The notes under the pieces are model-generated. The model worked only from the letters and a program-made list of their open reading frames with translations. It ran no database searches and was not told the origin of the DNA. A DNA stretch of 64,000 bases from Gracilaria vermiculophylla (Eukaryota; Rhodophyta; Florideophyceae; Gracilariales; Gracilariaceae). The stretch lies in assembly GCA_019155205.2 (NCBI GenBank), contig JAHNZQ020003149.1:1658228-1722227 (forward strand), given 5' to 3'. Both the position numbers and the translations under genes were made by a program. This document shows positions 18,575 through 26,707 of this stretch, piece after piece (position 1 is the stretch's first letter; each line of letters begins with the position of its first letter).

Positions 18575-20488
18575 TCAAAACTTGAATTTGCTCCGCTTTG
18601 TTGGTCCATCACGCTTCTCAACACTTTCTCGAGGTCTCTTCTCGCTTGCTTTATCCCTTGACGAGCTTGGATGCGGATTTCTACTGCCGTTTTTGTTTAT
18701 CTCATAGATATGCGAAGACCCCATTATGCCGTTTTGGCCTACCGATACGCTTTTGTCTTCTAATACTGTATAAAAGCTTCCTTGCGTTCCACTGGGGCGA
18801 GCGTGTGCGCCTTGTCCGACATTTTCTTCGTCTGGTAACGAAGTTGTTTTATGGTTGTCTCTAGTAGGCACCGGTTGCGTTTCTTTCGTTTTCTCTGTCC
18901 CTTCACGCTCCTCAGTCTCATCTTCACTATTTTCGGATTCTTCAATTCCGATCGCAACAGTTACTTCACTTCCCGGTTTTCTTAACTCGCCCCATAACTT
19001 CGTCTTCTCATGATCATCCAAGTCGAAACGCGCGTCATGTTTGCCAAAGTCTAGTCCTTCTCCAAATACATCTCCATATATTGGTCTCCCGTATTCATCA
19101 ACGGGTGGTTTACCCCAGCCTCCGACGTGATATCCATAACTAGCACCTTTTGGTATCGGTGCATTGACTCCCGGTACTTTGAGTCCCGGATAACCTGGTG
19201 GAGGCCCATATCTTTGCATATTTACGAGCCATAGTGGTGGGTCACCTTCAGAAACGCCCAGAGCGGCCCTGAGCTCTTCACTAAGGAATCCTGGGCGAAA
19301 GCGTGACCCATCAACTTCCAGTTCTCGTAGCTCATAATATATATCTCCATGCGAAGTAAGTCTTGGTTTTGTTTGATACTTAAAGAAAGCATCTCGCAAT
19401 CTTGAGTGATCAATCTCCACTCCGCGCCCTGTTTTTGCTCTCATTTTCTCTCGTTGCCTTTGTTTTAAACTCTTTTTCTGGTCAGCTTCAATCTGTGCCG
19501 ATCGCATTTCCCCAACCCCAGTCTCGGCAATGTACGCGGGGAGTTGAAACGCCTTCTTCTCCATTCCCCGTTTGTTTTGCAGGTATTTTCGTTTCAGACG
19601 CCAGTTGCCCGGCACCCGAACGGAGTTGGGCCACGTCTTTAAATGCACTAGAAGAAAGGGATCGGGAGCTGTAACATCCCAAGAGTCGACAACCTCCGGA
19701 CGATGTGTTATCGATTTGAGTACTGATATCTGGTAACGCCGAAGTTCTTTCTGTTTTTTACGCGACAAAGCCTTTTGTTGCGTTTCATCTGAGGCATTTT
19801 GCACAACGTTTTTGTCGACAGATCCCTCTTCATCAGCCTCTGCTAAACTTTGCGTGTTGAGCTCTGTTTCCGTTTCTTTGGATATATTTTTATCATCATC
19901 GCTTTGGTTTTCGCTTTCTTCATGATCCTCTGTTACGCCGCGCTGCATAAAGCGTCGCATAGAATCTATGATATCATCAATATTACCGTCCTCGATATTT
20001 GAATCGCTTCCTGCGTGTTTCGATGTGCTAGCATCGTGGAGCGCCGCAATTTGCTCCGGAATGTACTCGATAGAAGTATCCTCATCGTCTTGGACGGGTT
20101 CATTATGCACTGTCACAGTTTGCTTCGCGCTAGATTTCGACCTCCTTCGTCGACGCGTTCTTTTAGCTGGGCGCTTTAAGTTTGACTCATTACGCGCTGC
20201 AATAGAAGAATCCTCGCCGTCACCATGAAATAGTTCACGAAGTGCTGTGGCTTTTGCCGCTTCTAGATCATCGGTTCCTGGGTCTAGAACCATGAGTGAA
20301 AGGAGAACGTCGTTGCTTGGGTGCAAATAGACTGGCTCCTGGATTTTAGATGGTGCGCTCTGTGGTTGCACGACAGTATTACGGGTTAACAAAGCTCTCA
20401 AACAAGAATCGTGACATCCATCGTGTTCTGCTGTGAGAGACCCCTGGTTGGTGTCGTTTGCTAGTGACGGGATCAACAATGCCAAGGC
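18575..20488 (-). CDS. SF3B2: Splicing factor 3B subunit 2 (SF3b145/CUS1), 5' exon not identified
   Basis: A core U2 snRNP SF3b subunit that helps U2 bind the branch point. In order it shows an acidic Ser/Glu-rich N-terminal half, a Lys-rich helix, the DUF382 block (WDVTAPDPFLLVHLK, then NWRLKRKYLQNKRGMEK), the PSP block (PPPGYPGLKVPGVNAPIP, GYHVGGWGKPPVDEYGRP) and the conserved tail ending KRSKFKF. The open frame extends upstream of its first ATG (20293) with protein-like sequence but no ATG before a stop at about 20578. A CAACAG|GCC at 20489-20488 could be a 3' splice site after a short first exon. I give the exon from there. If no intron exists, the start is 20293. The N-terminal SAP region of animal SF3B2 is not seen. 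Confidence 0.88.
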   Translation of the reverse strand, partial: ALALLIPSLANDTNQGSLTAEHDGCHDSCLRALLTRNTVVQPQSAPSKIQEPVYLHPSNDVLLSLMVLDPGTDDLEAAKATALRELFHGDGEDSSIAARNESNLKRPAKRTRRRRRSKSSAKQTVTVHNEPVQDDEDTSIEYIPEQIAALHDASTSKHAGSDSNIEDGNIDDIIDSMRRFMQRGVTEDHEESENQSDDDKNISKETETELNTQSLAEADEEGSVDKNVVQNASDETQQKALSRKKQKELRRYQISVLKSITHRPEVVDSWDVTAPDPFLLVHLKTWPNSVRVPGNWRLKRKYLQNKRGMEKKAFQLPAYIAETGVGEMRSAQIEADQKKSLKQRQREKMRAKTGRGVEIDHSRLRDAFFKYQTKPRLTSHGDIYYELRELEVDGSRFRPGFLSEELRAALGVSEGDPPLWLVNMQRYGPPPGYPGLKVPGVNAPIPKGASYGYHVGGWGKPPVDEYGRPIYGDVFGEGLDFGKHDARFDLDDHEKTKLWGELRKPGSEVTVAIGIEESENSEDETEEREGTEKTKETQPVPTRDNHKTTSLPDEENVGQGAHARPSGTQGSFYTVLEDKSVSVGQNGIMGSSHIYEINKNGSRNPHPSSSRDKASEKRPRESVEKRDGPTKRSKFKF

Positions 20489-20778
20489 CTGTTGAGAATC
20501 TCTGTTTTTGAGACGTGCTCGGCTCTTGAGAGATGGCGCTCGAAAGAAAAATGTACAGCATATCTGTATGAAGGGCTATATTTCGCTGATGCCGCTTTTG
20601 TCAGCACTGGAGCGGCCTCCTCTGCTATCCACATCTATCTACAAGAAGTTCGCCACTTACACCGCCTCAATCGTCAGGTTTTCTCAACAGCACCTTGCTC
20701 AGTCTGAGCGGTGCCCGTAATCATCCGAGGCGGTTCTCTCGTTCCGGCCGTTCCATCTTTTCCAAACTCTTCCCCGCC

Positions 20779-21429
20779 ATGCATCTTCCCTCGCTTTTTA
20801 TCCTCCTGGTATATCTCTCCGGCTATCTGTTCATCATATTTGCAGCCATATGCCTCGCATGCGGCCTTTATTATCTGGTTGAACTCGCGGAAGAGTACAC
20901 GTCCTTGACGAAAAAGCTTATTCGCCTCACCATATTTGCGCAATTTGGCGTCCACGCTTTGCTGTGGCTGTATGAACGCTTTCCACTCTTGCAGTGCGCG
21001 ACAGGGTTTGCTGCTCATGCCAGTTATCTTTTTCTGTTGCGTTCCTTTCCATTTATGGAACCCACTTCACCCACATTCTTCTCAGCATGTGCCATGTTTA
21101 TTCTCGATAATGTTGTGTGGTTCCGCTTCTTCAGGGATGACGTGGAATTGTTTTATCGCTACAGCGTTGCACCTGTGCCAGCTATGGCATCATTCTTCCT
21201 CTTCGTCGTCTGGCTCATTCCGTGCGCCTTCTTTTGCTCGTTAACAATCAACGAGTCTGTGTTACCCGCCACTGGTGGTGGCACAGATATTTATCAAAGC
21301 CAATCTTTGTCTGGTGGGAAGAGACGAAGAAAGAACGCAATAATGGTTGCGTTTGAACGCACCGTGCAGGCTCTAAAACGCACATTTGGAATTGAAACTC
21401 CGCGGGACTCTCTCTCTTCATTGCGCTAA
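20779..21429 (+). CDS. TEX261/Svp26 family ER-Golgi membrane protein
   Basis: A 216-aa protein from ATG 20779. It has about four to five hydrophobic helices and the family signature ELAEEYTSLTKK after the second helix, followed by the conserved FILDNVVWFRFF segment. Svp26 (yeast) and TEX261 (animals) are COPII-associated adaptors that help export certain Golgi mannosyltransferases and other type II membrane proteins from the ER. Upstream in-frame residues (from 20695) are basic and lack the hydrophobic start, so 20779 was preferred. It is divergent from SF3B2, with about 290 bp between starts. The C-terminal tail is Ser/Arg rich and cytosolic. Confidence 0.88.
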   Translation: MHLPSLFILLVYLSGYLFIIFAAICLACGLYYLVELAEEYTSLTKKLIRLTIFAQFGVHALLWLYERFPLLQCATGFAAHASYLFLLRSFPFMEPTSPTFFSACAMFILDNVVWFRFFRDDVELFYRYSVAPVPAMASFFLFVVWLIPCAFFCSLTINESVLPATGGGTDIYQSQSLSGGKRRRKNAIMVAFERTVQALKRTFGIETPRDSLSSLR

Positions 21430-21520
21430 TTTGACCATTTACGAACAAACAGCTGTGAATATTTGAGCTCGAGATGTAGGTAATGGTAGAATATAAATAC
21501 TAATGCACCGTCATTGATCA

Positions 21521-22663
21521 TCAACTTTGCAACAGTTCAGACACAATTATCTCTAATTGCTTAGGGAGTCTTTGAAGCTGCTCGACAGATATCCATTCGT
21601 CTTGGGTATGCGCTTGTTCTATACTTCCTGCTCCGAATAGTACGGCTTTCTCAAAGCCCCCTTTGTAGTAGGGCACATCAGTATTGTACGCTACATGACA
21701 TGTACCGAACTGGGCCGCGGCAGAAGGTGGTACATGGAACTTCAGAGGCTCGTTCTTGGTGATAACTTCATAACTAATGTAATCGTGCTCTGATAATATC
21801 CGTTCCAATTGGGATATAACCTCAGAAACCGCTGACGATACTCGCCACATCACAGTTGCTGTAGCCTCCCCAGCGAGAACATTTGGCGCTGTCCCACCCT
21901 GAATAACTCCTACGTTGACGGTGGTCTCACCACTATCCGGCCAGTATTGCACGATGGCATTGACGACTTGTACCAAAGCGTGGACAGCAGAACGCCCCAG
22001 ATTTGGGTACCCACTGTGCGCAGAAACCCCTTTCGCTATGAGCCGTACTTTGAGCATGCCCTTCTGTTTCTCTGCCAGTTTGGCCTCCGTTGGTTCCGCA
22101 TTAATCAAAGTAATATTCCTGGGTATCCCAAAAGCGTGTGCGGCTGCCATTCCAGCGTGATCCGACTCCTCGCGAGGAACAAGCAAAACAGCTACTCGCT
22201 CATCTCCCAGACTGGCCGCTGCGATCATGAGAGAAGCCGCCTGCCCCTTGGCATCCACTGCTCCCCTCCCATACAGGAGCCCCTTCTCCACGCGAGACCG
22301 CGCAGCGCCAGGCACCACGTCAAGATGTGTGGACAGCAGTACTCGAACGGAAGAAAGGGAAGTCAGAGTAGCGAGAAGCGCGAAAGACGGCGGCACCGGG
22401 TGAGTGGCGACTTGCCATCCACGTGATACAAACCAACTTTGAGCATGTTGCAACGCGCGTTGTTCGCATCCGCTTGGACTTGGAATGTTCACCAACTGCT
22501 GTGTGAGGGTGACGACATCATCAGTGGGCGTGAAACGACGTGATGTCAAAGAGAGAAGAATGAGGGGAAGAAGAGCAAGCACGAAAAAGGCGGCGCGCTT
22601 ATTGGTTGAGGACGATGATGGCTGCGCAGTAGACGGCGGTTTCTGGGGCACGGCAGTATACAT
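21521..22663 (-). CDS. Membrane-anchored M20 family metallopeptidase (ArgE/DapE-like)
   Basis: A 380-aa protein from ATG 22663. A cytosolic Ser-rich tail and a single membrane anchor (about residues 24-40) precede an M20A catalytic domain. Two-zinc ligands and catalytic acids are visible: H113 and D115 in STHLDVVPG, D137 in GRGAVDAKG, the E165-E166 pair in PREESDHAG, E190 in NAEP and H352 near GAGSIEQAH. The dimerisation lid lies at about 205-305. Family members remove acyl groups from amino acids (acetylornithine, acetyl-lysine, succinyl-DAP) or cleave dipeptides. The substrate here is not determined, and the anchor suggests a secretory-pathway or vacuolar location. It converges on the TEX261 gene. 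Confidence 0.85.
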   Translation of the reverse strand: MYTAVPQKPPSTAQPSSSSTNKRAAFFVLALLPLILLSLTSRRFTPTDDVVTLTQQLVNIPSPSGCEQRALQHAQSWFVSRGWQVATHPVPPSFALLATLTSLSSVRVLLSTHLDVVPGAARSRVEKGLLYGRGAVDAKGQAASLMIAAASLGDERVAVLLVPREESDHAGMAAAHAFGIPRNITLINAEPTEAKLAEKQKGMLKVRLIAKGVSAHSGYPNLGRSAVHALVQVVNAIVQYWPDSGETTVNVGVIQGGTAPNVLAGEATATVMWRVSSAVSEVISQLERILSEHDYISYEVITKNEPLKFHVPPSAAAQFGTCHVAYNTDVPYYKGGFEKAVLFGAGSIEQAHTQDEWISVEQLQRLPKQLEIIVSELLQS

Positions 22664-23158
22664 CGTGGGTTGAGGCGCGTTGAGATGTGTTTGCCAATAG
22701 GGACAAGGACTTGCTCTTTAGAACAAATATTACGACGGGTACGCGCTGCTCACGAGAGCGCATCTATGCAGCGATTGGTGCACCGCGAATGAGCCAGCGT
22801 TTGCAGTATCTGTTTGTCCCGGGACGACAGATTGTCTGATTCTTTCGAACGATGGTGGACGGCGGGGGTTGGGAGCTTATACAGCAGGATACACCAGTCC
22901 AGTCCAGCGGAGTGAGTGGCACTTCTATTATGGGTTTCTTTCTTTGAAATAATGAACGATGGTTGTGAGTAAAACTCACGTGTAAAACAGTGAATCCTTG
23001 TACGGGCGCCTTACTTGCAGGGACGCCTTACTGTACTTACATATGAAGGTGTTCGGGCTGTGATATCGGAAGTTGGTTCCACTCCAAACGACGACAAGGT
23101 ATACGGCGGTGGAGTATACGGACGCTGTCCTTTCGCTTATCTACGTCAATACATACCC

Positions 23159-23189
<31 letters not shown>

Positions 23190-23600
23190 CCTTCGCACCT
23201 GTTTGCCAGGCGGTGGACGTCCCAGGAGGGCGGGAAGGGGGGGGGGTGGCGGGCGGGGCAACGGCTGCTGTGTAAACGGCACGGACGGCCAATTCGCTTG
23301 CATCATGCGGAATCGGTGCATTTCGGTTGGTTGCGTGTCTCTCGCAAGCGAATCATTCCGCCTCCGCCACACACGCGCAGTCGAACTAACGCCGCCTATA
23401 GGCACATCGCGCAATGCTTCATTTCTCGCTCCTCAACAGCACACATTCTTCCACCGCTTGGGCGGCGGAAGACGGATTGCGTTTTGACGCTTTGCTGCTC
23501 TTCTTAAGCACCTCCCCTGCTTCCAGTTCACCGCTTCTACTGCCATACTTATCTTCAGATTGTCCCGCGCATCCTGTAGTGTTTTTCTTCTCCTAACAAG
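22664..23600. other. Divergent intergenic region with TA microsatellite
   Basis: Lies between divergent starts (22663 minus, 23601 plus). A TA run of about eleven units sits at 23160-23183, followed by a G-run at about 23237-23248. No gene is visible. It presumably contains both promoters. Confidence 0.6.
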
Positions 23601-24551
23601 ATGACCAATCTATCACATCATTCTCGTTTGCATTATCGCGCGCCAGTAATCATCGTACATGGGGGTGCATGGGCAATACCAGATGCTACGGTCGAAGCTA
23701 CCGAAGCATCCGTCCGCCATGCCGCATCCATCGGCCACGCCTTGCTGACACAGTCGCTTTCCGCACTCGATGCTGTAGAGGCTGCCGTGCGCCACCTCGA
23801 GCAAGATCCTCTTTTCGATGCAGGGATTGGCTCATGTCTCACCGAGGCCGGCACAGTCGAGATGGACGCCGCTATCATGCATGACGACGCCCGTCACGGC
23901 TTGCGCTCCGGAGCCGTGGCGTGTTTATCAAATTCTATTCATCCCATTAGCGTTGCGCGTGGGGTGATGGAACAAACCCAGCATTGTCTGCTAGTGGGAC
24001 GTGGAGCAGATACATTCTCAAATCATATAGGACAAGGGGGTGCCTCCAGCGAGCAGTTGGTATCTTCAGAGGCTATGAAAGAGTGGAAGAACTTGAGAAG
24101 GTTCGGTAATGCCGTACAGGCTCTGTTCAACGGCCATGATACAGTTGGTGCCGTTGCGATGGATGTACACGGCAACCTGGCGAGCGCAACCAGTACGGGC
24201 GGTATTACCGGAAAGAAATTGGGACGGGTTGGAGATTCTCCCATTTTCGGCAGCGGTCTGTACTGTGATAGAAACGTTGGCGCATGCAGCACCACTGGTC
24301 ATGGTGAGAGCATCATGCAGGTTTGCCTGGCAAGAAATGCACTGGCATATATGGAACTGAGAAACTTAAATCCAGAACAAGCGTGCAAAACCGCATTGCA
24401 AAAGATGGAACAAAAGACCGGTGGCTGCGGTGGTATCATCATGATAGACGCGAAGGGAAATGTCTCTCATGCGTTTACTACGAAACGCATGGCATGGGCT
24501 TCTGTAGACAAGAGTGGCTCGCTGAACAGCGGAATCGATGCTTCTACGTAA
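23601..24551 (+). CDS. Isoaspartyl peptidase/L-asparaginase (Ntn hydrolase)
   Basis: A 316-aa protein from ATG 23601 of the type 2 asparaginase family (human ASRGL1, plant ASPGA). It opens with VIIVHGGAWAIPD. The substrate-pocket region DAGIGSCLTEAGTVEMDA lies at about 73-90, and the autocleavage nucleophile Thr181 sits in GHDTVGAVAMD. Downstream STGGITGKKLGRVGDSPI supplies the oxyanion and substrate Arg/Asp/Gly residues. The precursor self-cleaves before Thr181 to give alpha and beta chains. It hydrolyses L-Asn and isoaspartyl dipeptides. Length and motifs are complete, with no intron. Its TAA lies inside CGTAAGT, which mimics a splice donor, but the C-terminus is already full length. Confidence 0.92.
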   Translation: MTNLSHHSRLHYRAPVIIVHGGAWAIPDATVEATEASVRHAASIGHALLTQSLSALDAVEAAVRHLEQDPLFDAGIGSCLTEAGTVEMDAAIMHDDARHGLRSGAVACLSNSIHPISVARGVMEQTQHCLLVGRGADTFSNHIGQGGASSEQLVSSEAMKEWKNLRRFGNAVQALFNGHDTVGAVAMDVHGNLASATSTGGITGKKLGRVGDSPIFGSGLYCDRNVGACSTTGHGESIMQVCLARNALAYMELRNLNPEQACKTALQKMEQKTGGCGGIIMIDAKGNVSHAFTTKRMAWASVDKSGSLNSGIDAST

Positions 24552-25008
24552 GTAGGTCTCGTGCCTGTTAGCTCGAGCTTGGGGCCTGAAGTGGGAACCT
24601 GTATCCAGTCACAATGCATGCGGCGCCAAATCCGCGGAGCCTGCGGATGGCACTCGAGGAATTGCAGCTATGAATTATTTGGCCACGGCTCATCTTGCAA
24701 CGAAAGGTTACAGGTCTAACCCTATCTAGTGTATGCTGATTCTGTACATGTACGTTAATAAAGCAGCGCGTTTCAATTGAAATCGAGGCTTTGTTTGCCG
24801 CTCTCGAATTTGCTTGCGTTGGTCATATACGCAACGTTGGGGAAAGCCGGTGCTCTAGTTACCGGTAACGATGAGCGTCTAACGTACAGCCGCCATGCAA
24901 GTACAAACTACACCAATCTTGTTCTTGACTAAGGTGAACATCAGTGAGCGGACGAGAAGCGTTTAAAGTACATTCCGTGGATTTGATCGTGCTGCATGCA
25001 AGCGGAAT
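24552..25008. other. Intergenic between tandem plus-strand genes
   Basis: The 3' flank of the asparaginase gene and 5' flank of the transporter gene. Nothing else is recognisable. Confidence 0.6.
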
Positions 25009-26178
25009 ATGCTTTGTGACAAAATGGGAGAAAAGGTGAAGCAAAGGGCGAAAAGCTGTACAATTGAACCTCCACCGCGAAGTAGCATGCAAAATGAGCA
25101 TGATAAGCGTGGGGCGAAGTACACGAAAACAAAACGAAAGAGCAAAACGATTTGGGAGCAATTGTACGTATGCTGGGTTTTGATTTTCTTTGCGGGATCT
25201 TCGCTGGGAGCAATCTTCATCAACAAGACATGTTTAACAGGCTACCACTTCCGATACCCATTAACACTAGTGCTGTGTCAAATGATATTCGCTATCTCAA
25301 TGCTGTCCATTCTTCACGTGGCCGGGTTAAGAAAACTTCGACAAGCACGACACAATGAATTTGGAGTGCTCGTATTGCCAACTGCGCTGTTTACTTGCAA
25401 CGTTGTGGTGGGGCTTTCAGCGCTGAGCCTGGTGAATATTCCTATGTTCTCTGCATTTCGCCGTTTGACATTATTGTTTGTGATGGTGGCGGAGTACGTG
25501 ATGCTGAAGAAGACGCACAGTCGTGGAATAATGAACTGCGTCATCGTGATGACGATCGGGGCTTTTGTCTCCGCGGTGGACGACGTGAGCTTTTCAAGTG
25601 TGGGATACTGTCTGGTTTTGCTGAACAACGTGCTGACGGCCGGATACCTGGCTTGCATCAAGCGGGCCATGAGGGATACAGAATTTGACGCTCTGGCACT
25701 TTTGTACTACATCGCAGTGCTCGGGTTGCCATTTGTGGCGACGCTGGTGTTAGCGACCGGAGAACTGGCTCACGTGATGGCAGCATTTCGAACGCAACCG
25801 GAACTGTCAAGTTGGGGGTTCGGGATCAGCATTATTCTGACGGCCAGCGGGGCCTTCCTGGTGAACTTCTCAACGAGTGTTTGCACGCACGTGACCAGCC
25901 CGCTGACGACGTCGGTGGCAGGTCAGATAAAGAATGTAGTGCAGACGATTCTTGGGTTCTTCAGCTGGGGGTTTGTACCGACGACGATGAACACAGTTGG
26001 ACTTTTGGTTGCGTTGGGGGCGCAGATGTGGTTTGGATACTTGAAGTACTGGGAGAACTGTGGGGGGGCGGGCGAGGAGGACGCGCAGGCCGAGGCTGAG
26101 GAAGACGAGCAGTTGTTGAGAAGCGGCGAGTCGGACGGCAGAAGCTCGCGGAGCACAAATAGCGACAGCGCATTGTAA
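25009..26178 (+). CDS. Nucleotide-sugar transporter (SLC35/TPT-DMT superfamily)
   Basis: A 389-aa protein from ATG 25009. A charged cytosolic N-terminus of about 45 residues is followed by about ten hydrophobic helices (about 48-350) and an acidic, Ser-rich cytosolic tail. The first helix has the family pattern with FINKTCL. The ALSLVNIPMFSAFRRLT segment after helix 4 and the late SPLTTSVAGQIKNVVQTILG segment resemble SLC35D and GDP-mannose/UDP-sugar transporters. It should exchange cytosolic nucleotide sugar for lumenal nucleoside monophosphate in the Golgi. The sugar cannot be told from the sequence. The usual GALNK motif of GDP-mannose transporters is not clear. Confidence 0.85.
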   Translation: MLCDKMGEKVKQRAKSCTIEPPPRSSMQNEHDKRGAKYTKTKRKSKTIWEQLYVCWVLIFFAGSSLGAIFINKTCLTGYHFRYPLTLVLCQMIFAISMLSILHVAGLRKLRQARHNEFGVLVLPTALFTCNVVVGLSALSLVNIPMFSAFRRLTLLFVMVAEYVMLKKTHSRGIMNCVIVMTIGAFVSAVDDVSFSSVGYCLVLLNNVLTAGYLACIKRAMRDTEFDALALLYYIAVLGLPFVATLVLATGELAHVMAAFRTQPELSSWGFGISIILTASGAFLVNFSTSVCTHVTSPLTTSVAGQIKNVVQTILGFFSWGFVPTTMNTVGLLVALGAQMWFGYLKYWENCGGAGEEDAQAEAEEDEQLLRSGESDGRSSRSTNSDSAL

Positions 26179-26707
26179 AAGTTAACTAAACTTGGCAGAA
26201 AAAGTTTAAAAAAAGACATGCAAAGCGTGGCGCGACGCAAAACGGAAACTATGTGCCAAAACGAAAAACGGGGCGGGAAGCAGCCCACGTGGCATAGCGC
26301 TCCCGCGCTAACGGGCGCGGGCGCGGCGCGAAACGTGGCGGCACGGGCCGCGCCGCTGAAGTCGTCACGTCGCGCGCGCCCAACTTGCGCCCCTCATGGC
26401 CCATGCCTCAGCGCTCGCATGACATGGCGCCATTCCCGCGCCTACTTCGTCGTTCAGGCACAGCCCCGTCCCACCTACGCGTGCGCGCGCCCTGTGAGAC
26501 TCCACGACGGACACTTTCAGCCACCCTGCCTAGGTGGCGCACCCTCGGCGCCGCCCTGCTTCTCTTTTCTTCGTTCAGCATCGCCTGCCTCTCGCGCTTT
26601 CATCGTCGCCGCCGCGCGCGTGCACAGCCGACTGTCTTGCTTCGAACGCAACGCCCTCTCGGCTTCGCTGTTTGGTTCGCGACTGCTGTCGCCAATTTTT
26701 CGCTCCC
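26179..26707. other. GC-rich intergenic and 5' leader
   Basis: GC-rich flank. The frame of the next gene is open upstream of ATG 26708 back to about 26534 but has no ATG there and is Arg/Ser/Pro-rich, so I treat it as leader. No TATA box is clear. Confidence 0.5.

Noticed and set aside
24540..24560. GTAAGT donor-like site at the asparaginase stop
   Set aside because: The protein is already full length with a normal C-terminus, and no coding exon with family residues is seen downstream.
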